Positions 1-9,217 of a stretch of DNA of 64,000 nt are shown piece by piece. The translations under genes and the position numbers were made by a program. The notes beneath the pieces are model-generated. The model made no database searches. It was given only the letters and a program-made list of their open reading frames with translations, and was not told the DNA's origin. The first letter of the stretch is position 1, and the number at the start of each line of letters is the position of its first letter. Source of the stretch: Chromatiales bacterium (GTDB lineage Bacteria > Pseudomonadota > Gammaproteobacteria > Chromatiales > Chromatiaceae); NCBI GenBank assembly GCA_028280505.1, contig JANQLO010000027.1:62001-126000 (forward strand), given 5' to 3'.

Positions 1-1
1 C

Positions 2-2101
2 CTACTCGACGCCATCGAAAGCACCGGCTGCGATGTCGGCGAGTACCGTGGCGCGCTACGCGAAAGCCAACGCACACGCCTTGTCGCGTCCGATGCCGAA
101 CAAGAAATCCGACTGGCCGCGCATTGGGCAAGTGATCGACTTCGTGAAAACCCGGCATGCCGTATCGGCATCGTCTCGCCACGTATCCGCCAACAGCGTC
201 GCGACCTGCAACGCATTTTCACCGAGATACTGACACCGGAGACCTACCTCGGCAAAAGCAACGCTCTGCTGTTCGACATCTCGCTCGGCGAACCCCTGTC
301 GAGTTATGCGTTGACCGCCGACGCACTGGGCAGTTTGCGCCTATTGCTCGGGAGCTTACCGTCAGCGGATGTCGGCCGGCTGCTGCGCAGTCCTTTTCTC
401 GGGGGCCATGCCGAGGAATGGGAGGGACGCGCACTGCTCGATGCCGCCCTGCGCGACGACGGCCTGCCGCAGATCGATCTTCAACGCCTCATACGGCAGC
501 TCGAACGTTTCATCGAAGACGATCCGCGCCGCTGCCCGGAACTGCTCTCACGATTGCAGGCGTTAAGAACCCTGCGTGGTCAACTGCCGCGCAGCGCCGC
601 CCCCGGCGAATGGGCCAGGCAATTGCAACAGGCTTTGCAGACACTCGGCTGGCCGGGCGATCGAGGTCTCGACAGTCACGAATACCAGCAGCACCAACGC
701 CTGCAACAGGTCTTCAGCGAATTCGCCCAGCTGGCCAAGGTACGTACCCAACTGCGTCTTGGCGAGGCACTGGGGCAGCTGGCGACGCTCGCCGACGAGG
801 CGGTGTTCCAGGCCAAGCGCATGACAACACCGATTCGTATTCTCGGCGGTCTGGAGGCGGCCGGGATGGATTTCGATTACCTCTGGCTACTGGGGCTGGA
901 CGACCAAACCTGGCCACCCGCGGCACAACCGAATCCACTACTGCCCAACACACTGCAACGCGAACTCGGTATGCCGCATGCATCGGCGGAACGCGAACTG
1001 GCGTTCGCCGGCGCGCTGACCGAACGACTCGCCGGCAGCGCCGAACAGGTGATCGGCAGCCATGCGAATCAATCGGGCGAACGCGAACAAGGCCCAAGCC
1101 CGTTGATCGCAACCTGGCCGGTGCGCGAACCCAAGGAGATCGTTGATATCGGTAACATGATGCGCGAGTCCTGCCGCCATGTCGATCGCTGGGAAAACAT
1201 GCCGACAAACGGGCTACCCCCGGATGATAGTGCACTGGCCGGCGGCACCTCTCTACTCGCGGCGCAAGCCAGCTGCCCTTTTGCCGCTACGGCGCGTTTT
1301 CGTCTCCACGCACAACCCCTCGGTGAACCGAGCTTCGCTCCGGATGCCGCACTCAACGGCGCCTTGATCCATGCCTTGCTGCAACGAACATGGCAGCATT
1401 TGCGCAACGCGCAGACACTGGCAAAACACGACAACGATGCACTGGAAACGACGATTCGACCATTGGCCGAAGCCACGCTGGGGGACATCGGGCGACGCCG
1501 TCCGGATCTCTATACGCCACGCTTCAAGGCGATCGAGACCACGCGATTGACGCGTCTGCTGATCGCTTGGCTGACGCATGAACGCGAACGCACACAAGAC
1601 TTCGAAGTGATCGCGTTGGAACAAGACCAACTGATCGAGACCGGCGGCCTGCGTTTGAAGACCCGCGCCGATCGTGTCGACCGCTTGGCCGACGGCAGCC
1701 TCGCAGTCATCGATTACAAGACAGGACGTTCGATACGCGACGACGGCTGGTTCGACGACCGCCTGAGCGAACCACAGCTTCCGTTGTATAGCTTGCATGA
1801 ATCGGGCGAGGTCGCGGCGACCTTGCTCGCGAGGGTGCGACGCGACGGTCCGGGGTGCGGTTTCGTCGGGCTCAGCCGCGAATCGGATTTCGCCCCCGGC
1901 GTGAAAACGCCACAGGAGCACGACCAAGACATCGACTGGCAGCACCTTCTCGAACACTGGCGATTGTCAATCGCGGAACTCGCCGACGAGATCCGAGCAG
2001 GACGTGCCGACCCGACACCATCACCCCAGGCATGCATGTATTGCCCTCTGGGCGCCTTATGCCGCGTGCAAGAGATGCTGAGCGAAGATGGCAGTGACTG
2101 A
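2..2101 (+). CDS. AddB-like PD-(D/E)XK nuclease / probable DNA repair protein (5' partial)
   Basis: The reading frame is open from base 2, so the true start is upstream of the window; the first ATG/TTG candidates inside are internal. The C-terminal nuclease core is visible as LAVIDYKTGRS near 1705-1735. A Cys in ASCPFAATARF (about 1270) plus a terminal three-Cys cluster (QACMYCPLGALCR, 2026-2070) match the Fe-S staple of AddB-type nucleases. The central part resembles an inactivated UvrD-like helicase. It overlaps the next gene by 14 bp, as expected for a two-subunit AddAB-like helicase-nuclease that resects double-strand breaks for recombination. I recognise the family (the AddB-like DNA repair protein of Gammaproteobacteria and Betaproteobacteria) rather than classical RecB or RecC. 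Confidence 0.85.
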   Translation, partial: LLDAIESTGCDVGEYRGALRESQRTRLVASDAEQEIRLAAHWASDRLRENPACRIGIVSPRIRQQRRDLQRIFTEILTPETYLGKSNALLFDISLGEPLSSYALTADALGSLRLLLGSLPSADVGRLLRSPFLGGHAEEWEGRALLDAALRDDGLPQIDLQRLIRQLERFIEDDPRRCPELLSRLQALRTLRGQLPRSAAPGEWARQLQQALQTLGWPGDRGLDSHEYQQHQRLQQVFSEFAQLAKVRTQLRLGEALGQLATLADEAVFQAKRMTTPIRILGGLEAAGMDFDYLWLLGLDDQTWPPAAQPNPLLPNTLQRELGMPHASAERELAFAGALTERLAGSAEQVIGSHANQSGEREQGPSPLIATWPVREPKEIVDIGNMMRESCRHVDRWENMPTNGLPPDDSALAGGTSLLAAQASCPFAATARFRLHAQPLGEPSFAPDAALNGALIHALLQRTWQHLRNAQTLAKHDNDALETTIRPLAEATLGDIGRRRPDLYTPRFKAIETTRLTRLLIAWLTHERERTQDFEVIALEQDQLIETGGLRLKTRADRVDRLADGSLAVIDYKTGRSIRDDGWFDDRLSEPQLPLYSLHESGEVAATLLARVRRDGPGCGFVGLSRESDFAPGVKTPQEHDQDIDWQHLLEHWRLSIAELADEIRAGRADPTPSPQACMYCPLGALCRVQEMLSEDGSD

Positions 2102-5100
2102 AACGACCATCGGCGACGTCGACCAACGCCGACGAGCACTCGACATCGGCGAATCCTTCATCATCCAAGCCCCGGCCGGCTCTGGCAAAACCGAGTTGCT
2201 CACGCAGCGCTACCTGCGGCTGCTCGCAACAGTGGAGCATCCGGAAGAAATCTATGCCATCACCTTCACCCGTAAGGCCGCGGCGGAAATGCGTAACCGC
2301 ATCATCCGCGCGCTCGACGCCGCACGCGGCCCGGCACCGGAAGACACGCATCGACACACCACCTGGACACTGGCAAGCGCCGTGCTGTCACATGACCGGG
2401 CGCTGGACTGGCGGCTGCTGCACAACCCCAATCGCCTGCGCATTCAGACCTTCGACAGCCTAAGCCATACCTTGGCGCGTCAAATGCCGCTGCTGAGCGA
2501 ACTCGGCGCAACGCCGAATACCACGGAGCGACCCGAGGCACACTACCGCCAGGCGGCACGCGCGACCCTGCGCATGCTCGAGGATCCGACGCTCGGGACC
2601 GACGTCGAACGTCTGCTGACCCATCTGGACAACCGGCAAGCACAACTCGAAGACCTGTTGAGCGCCATGCTGGCACGCCGCGATCAATGGCTGACACATG
2701 CGTTGTCGTCACCGGATGGCACCGCCCTAACCGCGGCCCTGGAAAACGCAGTAGGCGACCATCTGCGTCGCCTGATTCGGTCCTGCACCCGGGACTGGCT
2801 GGATCAACTGGTCATGCTGGCGCGGCAGGCCGGTCGACATCTGTCCAAAACTGCGAAATCGACGGCCGAGCCGACCGGCCTTCTTGCGTGGGTCGAGCGC
2901 GACCTGACGCCCGGTGGGAACTGGGTAGATCTGCCCGCCTGGCAGGGACTGGCACAACTCCTGCTGACCAAGAACGGGGGTCTGCGCCGATCCTGGGATG
3001 CCCGCATCGGCTTTCAAGCACCGAGCGAAAAAGGTATCGATGCGGCGGAAAAAGCCCGCCGCGACGGCGCCAAACAGGCCATGAAGGCACTTGCCGAAAA
3101 ACTCGCCGACGATCGCCATGCCAAGGATCTCTGGGCCGGCGTGATGCTTCTGCCCGCCAGAGGCCCGGACCGTATTCAACAGGACATCCTGAGCAGCCTA
3201 TTCCGGGTATTGCTGCACGCCGCTGCCGAACTGCATCTGGTCTTTCGTGAACATGCCGAGGTCGACTTCGCCGAGATCCAGATGCGCGCACAACGTGCGC
3301 TCGGTAGCCCTGAACGGCCAACCGATCTGGCGTTGACCCTCGATTATCGGATACGACATCTCTTGGTCGACGAATTTCAGGATACCTCCAGCAACCAATA
3401 CGCGCTGTTGGCGAGCCTGACCGCCGGCTGGCAGACCGGCGACGGTCGCACCCTGTTCGCGGTCGGCGACCCCATGCAATCGATTTACCGTTTCCGCGAG
3501 GCCGAGGTCGGGCTCTATCTGGCCGCGCGCGAACACGGCATCGGCGGCTTGCGCCTGACACCGTTGAGACTCGGCGTGAATTTCCGCTCACGCGCGGCGA
3601 TCGTCAATTGGGTCAACAAGCATTTCCCGTTCATCCTACCGGCCGAAATCGATGTCGGACGTGGCGCCGTGCCCTACTCACCGGCCCACGCATTCGATCA
3701 ATCACAAGACGCAAACGCAGTCCGGATACACGCCTTCGGCGCGCGCGACGACGATGCCGAAGCGGCCAAAGTGATCGAACTGGTCCGCGCTGCGCTGCAG
3801 GCGCCACGCGAAGGCAAGGTCGCTGTCCTGGCGCGGGCACGCAGCCATCTACACGCTATTGCCGTGGCGCTCAAAAACGCCGGGCTGACATTTCAGGCGG
3901 TCGAAATCGATCCGCTCGCGCATCAACCGGTGGTACGTGATCTGTACGCACTCACCCGCGCATTGCTACACCCTGCCGATCGCCTGTCATGGCTGGTGAT
4001 GCTGCACGCGCCTTGGGTCGGCCTGTCGCTCGAGGATCTGTTGCGACTCGGCGGATCGACCGGCCGCAGCCTACTCGCAAGGCTGCGCGATCCCCAGATA
4101 CGCACGTCGCTCAGCGCCGACGGCGCACATCGTGTCGAACGCCTGCTAGCCGCGTTGGATTCACAACTGCCGGCGCGTGGCCGTCGACCGCTGCGCCAAT
4201 GGGTCGAAGGTATCTGGCTACGCCTCGGGGGACTGGCCGCCGCGGGCACGACGGGTGAGGCCGATGCCCAGGCCTTTCTCGCCCTACTGGACGGGCACGA
4301 GCAAGCCGGCGGCCTGGTCGATTTCGGTCGCCTCGACGAGGCCTTGGAGCGGCTGTACGCGCTGCCCGATAGCCGGGCCGACGGTCGCCTACAACTCATG
4401 ACCATGCACAAGGCAAAAGGACTGGAATTCGATACCGTCATTCTGCCGGGGCTCGGCCGCGCCGCACGCAGCAGCGACAGCGAACTTTTGTACTGGCTCG
4501 AACGCACCGGTTCGGATGGGCACACCCACCTGCTCATGGCGCCGATCCGTGCCGCCGAACAGGAATCGGAGCCCATCTCGAACTATCTACGTGCATTGAA
4601 CAAAGACAAAGACCGGCTTGAGCAGGCGCGATTGCTCTACGTGGCCGTTACCCGCGCCAAGCGCGAGTTGCATCTGCTCGGGCATGCGAACGCCGGCCAC
4701 AGATCACGCACACCGACCGCGGGTTCGTTGCTGGAACAACTCTGGCCAGCCGTGGCGTCCGCATTCGCCGATCTGGCGGACGAACCACCCAGCACCGTCG
4801 AGCCCTCATCACCGGCGCTATCGCCGCTGCGTCGACTAACAGCCGACTGGCATCCCGCAAACATGGGTACCCCTCCGTTGGCAACGCCTGAAACCGAAAC
4901 CGCCGGCGAGAATCGCATCGAGTTCCTTTGGGCCGGTGACACGGCTCGGCACGTGGGCACTCTGGTTCACCGCCAACTCGAACGTATCGCCAACGAAGGT
5001 GTCGAACATTGGCCGATCGAACGGGTCGAAGCGTTGACAGCCGCGCTGCGGCGCGGACTGGGCAACCTCGGCGTCGACCCACAGGCCCTCGAGGGTGCCA

Positions 5101-5462
5101 CCGAAAAGGCCTTACGTGCACTGCACAATACCCTGGCCGATTCCACCGGGCGATGGATACTCGAACGTCATCACGACGCACGCTGCGAATGGCCGCTGAC
5201 CCTGCACGACGACATCACGCGCCACTATGTGATCGACCGCAGCTTCGTCGATGAAGACGGCACACGCTGGATTATCGATTACAAGACCGGGGACCATCTC
5301 GACGGCGACATCTCGGCCTTCCTCGACCAGGAGCGGGAACGCTACCGCGAACAGCTCGAAACCTATGGACGCATCGTGAGTCTGATCGACCCACGACCGA
5401 TTCGGCTGGCGCTGTATTTTCCCTTGTTCGCCGATTGGCGGGTCTGGGACTATCCGCGCTAG
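2088..5462 (+). CDS. AddA-like UvrD-family helicase-nuclease
   Basis: 1124 residues. The SF1A helicase motifs are in order: Walker A APAGSGKTELL (about residue 28), LLVDEFQDTSS (Walker B, about 425), VGDPMQSIYRFRE (motif III, about 460), MTMHKAKGLEFDTV (motif V, about 770) and YVAVTRAKRELHLL (motif VI). A RecB/AddA-type nuclease domain ends the protein with TRWIIDYKTGDH near 1060. It should be the ATP-driven motor and second nuclease of an AddAB-like exonuclease that processes DNA ends for RecA loading. The start overlaps the end of the AddB-like gene, implying translational coupling. The stop codon lies inside the left terminal repeat of the MITE-like element at 5459-5603. Confidence 0.9.
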   Translation: MAVTETTIGDVDQRRRALDIGESFIIQAPAGSGKTELLTQRYLRLLATVEHPEEIYAITFTRKAAAEMRNRIIRALDAARGPAPEDTHRHTTWTLASAVLSHDRALDWRLLHNPNRLRIQTFDSLSHTLARQMPLLSELGATPNTTERPEAHYRQAARATLRMLEDPTLGTDVERLLTHLDNRQAQLEDLLSAMLARRDQWLTHALSSPDGTALTAALENAVGDHLRRLIRSCTRDWLDQLVMLARQAGRHLSKTAKSTAEPTGLLAWVERDLTPGGNWVDLPAWQGLAQLLLTKNGGLRRSWDARIGFQAPSEKGIDAAEKARRDGAKQAMKALAEKLADDRHAKDLWAGVMLLPARGPDRIQQDILSSLFRVLLHAAAELHLVFREHAEVDFAEIQMRAQRALGSPERPTDLALTLDYRIRHLLVDEFQDTSSNQYALLASLTAGWQTGDGRTLFAVGDPMQSIYRFREAEVGLYLAAREHGIGGLRLTPLRLGVNFRSRAAIVNWVNKHFPFILPAEIDVGRGAVPYSPAHAFDQSQDANAVRIHAFGARDDDAEAAKVIELVRAALQAPREGKVAVLARARSHLHAIAVALKNAGLTFQAVEIDPLAHQPVVRDLYALTRALLHPADRLSWLVMLHAPWVGLSLEDLLRLGGSTGRSLLARLRDPQIRTSLSADGAHRVERLLAALDSQLPARGRRPLRQWVEGIWLRLGGLAAAGTTGEADAQAFLALLDGHEQAGGLVDFGRLDEALERLYALPDSRADGRLQLMTMHKAKGLEFDTVILPGLGRAARSSDSELLYWLERTGSDGHTHLLMAPIRAAEQESEPISNYLRALNKDKDRLEQARLLYVAVTRAKRELHLLGHANAGHRSRTPTAGSLLEQLWPAVASAFADLADEPPSTVEPSSPALSPLRRLTADWHPANMGTPPLATPETETAGENRIEFLWAGDTARHVGTLVHRQLERIANEGVEHWPIERVEALTAALRRGLGNLGVDPQALEGATEKALRALHNTLADSTGRWILERHHDARCEWPLTLHDDITRHYVIDRSFVDEDGTRWIIDYKTGDHLDGDISAFLDQERERYREQLETYGRIVSLIDPRPIRLALYFPLFADWRVWDYPR

Positions 5463-5603
5463 CCCGCTTATCTCACCGTTTGCGTCACGGGCGGCGAGAC
5501 CCCACTGTGACGGCGCGCACGCCGTGGAAGGCATAAGGCAGCGCCTCGTCACAGCGCGGATATCAAGCCGCACGGTAAGAAATCGGTGAGATAAGCGGGC
5601 TAG
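5459..5603. repeat. 145-bp MITE-like element with perfect 20-bp terminal inverted repeats
   Basis: Bases 5459-5478 and 5584-5603 are exact reverse complements over 20 bp (outer ends CTAGCCCG and CGGGCTAG). The ends can be read as flanked by TA. The 105-bp interior holds no ORF, but it has its own hairpin (CGGCG-CGCA-CGCCG near 5511-5524) and a second inverted pair, CTGTGACG/CGTCACAG. The left repeat contains the stop codon of the AddA-like gene. The size, symmetry and lack of coding capacity fit a miniature inverted-repeat transposable element. A structured RNA or an unusually large bidirectional terminator is the alternative. No family is assigned. Confidence 0.6.
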
Positions 5604-5612
5604 AATGTCGCC

Positions 5613-5849
5613 ATGCCCAATGTAATCATCGACCCGGAATCCACGTCGTTGCAGGAACGCTATGCGTTAATCAAAACGCCGCGTAAAACGCGTAAGCGCT
5701 ATCCCGCCGGCTGCGTCGAAATCTTCGATTCGGAGGAGCAGGCGCGAGCGAACGCCAACGCAAGCCGCAACCTGCACCCGGCGGTGGTTTACGGCCCTTC
5801 CGTCTCATCCGAGAGTCAACGCATTTACTACTTGGTCCGTTGGTTGTAA
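5613..5849 (+). CDS. small hypothetical protein (78 aa)
   Basis: 78 residues, basic in the first half (TPRKTRKRYPAG), followed by an Ala/Asn-rich stretch and a compact C-terminus (SQRIYYLVRWL). There is no signal peptide or membrane segment. The ATG is only 10 bp after the right arm of the MITE-like repeat and has no clear Shine-Dalgarno, so expression may depend on sequence at the element's edge. The protein looks real because it is free of the Arg/Pro-rich composition of shadow frames, it lies between two plus-strand genes and it ends in a credible beta-strand pattern. I do not recognise the family and assign no function. Confidence 0.55.
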   Translation: MPNVIIDPESTSLQERYALIKTPRKTRKRYPAGCVEIFDSEEQARANANASRNLHPAVVYGPSVSSESQRIYYLVRWL

Positions 5850-5897
5850 CTTGGTAACCATGGACCAGCTGTCGGTCTGCAAGAAGTACCACGCGAT

Positions 5898-8639
5898 ATG
5901 GATCAACGCGACACCCGCGCTAACGAAACCACACCCTGGCATGCACTGACACCCGACGAGGTGCTCGACACGCTTCAAAGTCGGCATGACGGCCTGGACA
6001 CCTCGACTGCGGCACATCGCCTGACGCAGTACGGCCCCAACCGTCTACCCGAAGCCAAGCCACGCAGTGCGCTGATGCGTCTGTTGGCACAGTTCAACAA
6101 CCTTTTGATTTACGTGCTGCTGGCTGCGGCCGTGGTGACGCTGCTGCTGCAACACTGGGTCGATACGGCCGTCATCATCGGTGTGGTCGTGATCAATGCC
6201 ATCATCGGCTTCGTTCAGGAAGGACGTGCCGAAGACGCGCTAGCGGCGATCCGCAACATGCTGTCGCCAAACACGCTGGTGATCCGCAACGGTCAACGCA
6301 TGACCCTGGCCGCCGATGAGCTGGTACCGGGCGACATCGTACCGCTGCAGGCGGGCGATAAGATTTCGGCCGATCTACGTCTGTTGCAAGTCAAATCACT
6401 GAATATCGACGAGGCCGCCTTGACCGGCGAATCGGTACCGGTCGAAAAACATGCGGCGGCCTGTACGCCCGACAGCGTGCTCGCCGAGCGCCGTTGCATG
6501 GCCTATTCCGGCACATTGATCACCGCCGGCCAAGGCACCGGCGTCGTCACCGCAACCGGCACGGCAACCGAACTCGGCCGGATCAGCACGCTGGTCGCCA
6601 CGGTAGAAACTTTGCAAACCCCGCTGCTGCGTCAGATGGCGGTGTTCAGCCGCTGGCTGACCATGGTCATTATCGTGGTTTCCGTGCTGGCCTTCACCTT
6701 CGGCGTATGGCTTCGCGACTACACGCCGGCCGATATGTTCCTGGCCGCGGTCGGCCTTGCGGTCGCGGCGATACCCGAAGGTCTGCCGGCGATCCTGACC
6801 ATCACGCTGGCAATCGGCGTGCAGCGCATGGCTGCGGCCAATGCGATCATTCGTTTGTTGCCGGCAGTGGAAACCTTGGGCTCTCTGACTGCGATCTGCT
6901 CGGACAAAACCGGCACCTTGACCCGTAATGAAATGACCGTACGGGCGCTGGCGCTGGCGCAACGCGACCTCGAGGTCAGCGGCACCGGTTACGATCCGCA
7001 TGGCGGTTTTATCGAAAACGGGCGGGACTATCCCATCGCCGAAGACAAGGCCGCGACCTTGGCCTTACGTGCCATGCTGCTATGCAACGATGCCGCGGTG
7101 CGCAACGAGGACGGGGAGTGGCTGATCCATGGCGACCCGATGGAAGCCGCCCTGAGCATCGCTGCAATCAAGGCCGGCCTCGACCCGACTCACGAAACCC
7201 AAGCCTATCCGCGTACCGACCTGATTCCGTTCGACAGCCGGCACAAGTTCATGGCGACATTGAACCACGATCATGCCGGTGCGAATTTCGTGTTCGTCAA
7301 AGGCGCCCCGGAACAAATTCTGAAACGTTGCCGCGACGAATACGGCAGCAAGACCGACAGCGGTTTCGACACCGAATACTGGGAGCGGAAGATGACCGAA
7401 CTCGGCGCCCAGGGTTACCGGGTGCTGGCAATCGCGATGAAGGCGCTGCCCAATCATGCAACCGAGTTGACCTTCGACATGGTCGACAACGAGTTGATCT
7501 TTCTTGGTCTCGCCGGCCTGATCGATCCGCCGCGTGACGAGGTCATCGATGCCGTCGCGACCTGCCGCCGCGCCGGCATCGCGGTCAAGATGATCACCGG
7601 CGACCACAGCGTTACCGCAAGGGCAATCGCCGGACAAGTCGGGCTGGCGAATACCGAACAGGCGATGACGGGACAGGAGATCTCCGAGCTCGACGATGCC
7701 GAACTGGGTGCGAGAGTCGACCAGATCGATGTCTACGCCCGGGTGACGCCCGAGCATAAGTTGCGCCTGGTTACACTCTTGCAGGCACGCGGCCATGTCG
7801 CCGCGATGACCGGTGATGGGGTCAACGACGCACCGGCCTTGCGTCGTGCCGATGTCGGTGTCGCCATGGGTCAAAGCGGCACCGAGGTGGCCAAGGAATC
7901 GGCCGAGATGGTGTTGACCGACGACAACTTTGCAACCATCGTCAATGCGGTGCGCGAGGGTCGCACCGTTTATGACAATTTGCGTAAGGCCATCCTTTTC
8001 ATTCTGCCGACCAACGGCGGTCAGGCATTGGCAATCATCGGCGCCATCATCTTCGGCTTCGCCCAATTCCCGCTGACTCCAGTGCAGATTCTGTGGGTAA
8101 ACATGATCACCGCGGCGACTCTGGCCCTGGCGCTGGCGTTCGAACCGCCGGAGCGCGGCATCATGCAACGCCCGCCGCGCGATCCGCGCGAGCAGGTGCT
8201 GACGCAGCATTTCCTCTGGCGGATATTGTTCGTCTCGCTGATTCTGGTCAGCGGCACTTTCGGTCTGTTCATCTGGGATTTGGAACGCGGCGCGACCATC
8301 GAACACGCACGTACGGTTGCAGTCAACACTCTGGTCACCTTCGAGGTCTTCTATCTGTTCAATTCGCGCTTCATTACCGAACCGGTGTTGAACCGTCGCG
8401 GCATCTTCGGCAGCCGCGCGGTCTGGATCGCCATCGGTCTATTGGTCGTTTTCCAGCTTTGCTTCACCTATGTCCCATTCATGCAGACCCTGTTCGGCAC
8501 CGCGGCATTGGCGCCGTCGACCTGGCTGGTCATTGTCGTGGTCGCCACCTCGGTGCTTTGGTTGGTCGAACTCGAAAAGGCCCTGGTGCGACGCATTGCC
8601 ACGCGGCGAATGACGGCACAACGGATTCCGTCCTCTTGA
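5898..8639 (+). CDS. P2-type cation-transporting ATPase (PacL/PMA-like)
   Basis: 913 residues. It has an N-terminal cation-ATPase domain (HALTPDEVLDTLQSR, residues 14-75). The actuator domain carries LTGESVPV (about 175). Membrane helix M4 has AAIPEGLPA (about 290). The phosphorylation motif SDKTGTLT has its Asp near 335, and the hinge MTGDGVNDAPAL lies near 637. About ten membrane helices are visible, four of them after the hinge. The enzyme phosphorylates its Asp with ATP to move a cation across the inner membrane. PEGLP in M4 and the full C-terminal helix bundle favour a calcium-type or other alkali/alkaline-earth P2 pump over a heavy-metal P1B pump. The exact ion cannot be read from sequence. 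Its last codons overlap the sigma-32 promoter of the next gene. Confidence 0.92.
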   Translation: MDQRDTRANETTPWHALTPDEVLDTLQSRHDGLDTSTAAHRLTQYGPNRLPEAKPRSALMRLLAQFNNLLIYVLLAAAVVTLLLQHWVDTAVIIGVVVINAIIGFVQEGRAEDALAAIRNMLSPNTLVIRNGQRMTLAADELVPGDIVPLQAGDKISADLRLLQVKSLNIDEAALTGESVPVEKHAAACTPDSVLAERRCMAYSGTLITAGQGTGVVTATGTATELGRISTLVATVETLQTPLLRQMAVFSRWLTMVIIVVSVLAFTFGVWLRDYTPADMFLAAVGLAVAAIPEGLPAILTITLAIGVQRMAAANAIIRLLPAVETLGSLTAICSDKTGTLTRNEMTVRALALAQRDLEVSGTGYDPHGGFIENGRDYPIAEDKAATLALRAMLLCNDAAVRNEDGEWLIHGDPMEAALSIAAIKAGLDPTHETQAYPRTDLIPFDSRHKFMATLNHDHAGANFVFVKGAPEQILKRCRDEYGSKTDSGFDTEYWERKMTELGAQGYRVLAIAMKALPNHATELTFDMVDNELIFLGLAGLIDPPRDEVIDAVATCRRAGIAVKMITGDHSVTARAIAGQVGLANTEQAMTGQEISELDDAELGARVDQIDVYARVTPEHKLRLVTLLQARGHVAAMTGDGVNDAPALRRADVGVAMGQSGTEVAKESAEMVLTDDNFATIVNAVREGRTVYDNLRKAILFILPTNGGQALAIIGAIIFGFAQFPLTPVQILWVNMITAATLALALAFEPPERGIMQRPPRDPREQVLTQHFLWRILFVSLILVSGTFGLFIWDLERGATIEHARTVAVNTLVTFEVFYLFNSRFITEPVLNRRGIFGSRAVWIAIGLLVVFQLCFTYVPFMQTLFGTAALAPSTWLVIVVVATSVLWLVELEKALVRRIATRRMTAQRIPSS

Positions 8640-8662
8640 AAGCCGGTTAAATGGCCCCATCT
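8635..8662 (+). promoter_or_regulatory. sigma-32 heat-shock promoter of hsp20
   Basis: CTTGAAA at 8635-8641, a 13-bp spacer, then CCCCATCT at 8655-8662. This matches the RpoH consensus (CTTGAAA, 13-17 bp, CCCCATNT) essentially perfectly and predicts a start near 8669. The -35 box overlaps the stop codon of the upstream ATPase gene, so hsp20 has its own heat-inducible transcription unit. Confidence 0.85.
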
Positions 8663-8665
8663 TGC

Positions 8666-8694
8666 GTTCACGGGCGCCTTCCGGGCCCGTGAAC
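8666..8694 (+). other. 10-bp perfect stem-loop at the 5' end of the hsp20 leader
   Basis: GTTCACGGGC (8666-8675) pairs perfectly with GCCCGTGAAC (8685-8694) across a 9-nt loop. It begins almost at the predicted heat-shock transcription start, so it would form hairpin I of the leader. No T-run follows, which argues against an intrinsic terminator for the ATPase gene. A role in mRNA stability or in a multi-hairpin thermometer is inferred. Confidence 0.6.
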
Positions 8695-8718
8695 CGGTGG
8701 TTCCACGAACACCAGAAA

Positions 8719-8740
8719 CTGTTGCTTTTTTTGAGGACAA
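8719..8740 (+). promoter_or_regulatory. ROSE-like RNA thermometer hairpin masking the hsp20 ribosome-binding site
   Basis: UUGCU at 8722-8726 can pair with the Shine-Dalgarno AGGA at 8734-8737 through a 7-nt U-rich loop, leaving the G of UUGCU unpaired or in a G-G contact. The flanking pairs G8721-C8738 and U8720-A8739 extend the stem. UYGCU opposite AGGA is the hallmark of ROSE elements in small heat-shock gene leaders. Start codon 8745 follows directly. Heating would open the weak stem and release the ribosome-binding site. Confidence 0.6.
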
Positions 8741-8744
8741 CGCC

Positions 8745-9200
8745 ATGAACGCATTTGATTTTTCGCCCCTTTTTCGCACCGCCATCGGCTTCGACCGACT
8801 GGCCCACGCACTCGAGTCCGCCCATCGCAGCGATGGCAGCGGCTATCCGCCGTACAACATCGAATTGACCGGTGAAGACCGTTACCGCATCACCATGGCG
8901 GTCGCGGGTTTCGGTACCGCGGAAATCGATATCGAAACGCAGGACAATATGCTTAAGGTCACCGGCAAGAAAACCGCCGACGTCACCGATCGGCAATACT
9001 TGCATCGCGGTATTGCCAACCGCAATTTCGAGCGTAGTTACCAATTGGCCGACTACGTGCGCGTTAAAGGTGCGGAACTCAAGGACGGTTTGTTGCATAT
9101 CGATCTGGCCCGTGAGGTCCCCGAGTCGATGAAGCCGCGTCGGATCGAGATCCGTAGCGACGGTGAAAAACTGATCGAAGGCCAGGCCGACGCCGCCTGA
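8745..9200 (+). CDS. Hsp20-family small heat-shock protein (IbpA-like)
   Basis: 151 residues. The alpha-crystallin domain spans roughly 35-125 (YPPYNIELTGEDRYRITMAVAGF and ELKDGLLHIDLAREVPE). A C-terminal I-x-I anchor (RRIEIRS) is used for oligomer assembly. It should be a cytoplasmic ATP-independent holdase that keeps unfolding proteins soluble. The ATG at 8745, preceded by GAGGACAACGCC, is preferred over the in-frame GTG at 8697, which lies in the leader upstream of the Shine-Dalgarno. Transcription from a sigma-32 promoter and a possible ROSE thermometer give two layers of heat control. Confidence 0.95.
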   Translation: MNAFDFSPLFRTAIGFDRLAHALESAHRSDGSGYPPYNIELTGEDRYRITMAVAGFGTAEIDIETQDNMLKVTGKKTADVTDRQYLHRGIANRNFERSYQLADYVRVKGAELKDGLLHIDLAREVPESMKPRRIEIRSDGEKLIEGQADAA

Positions 9201-9217
9201 ACCGACAAATCGCGACG

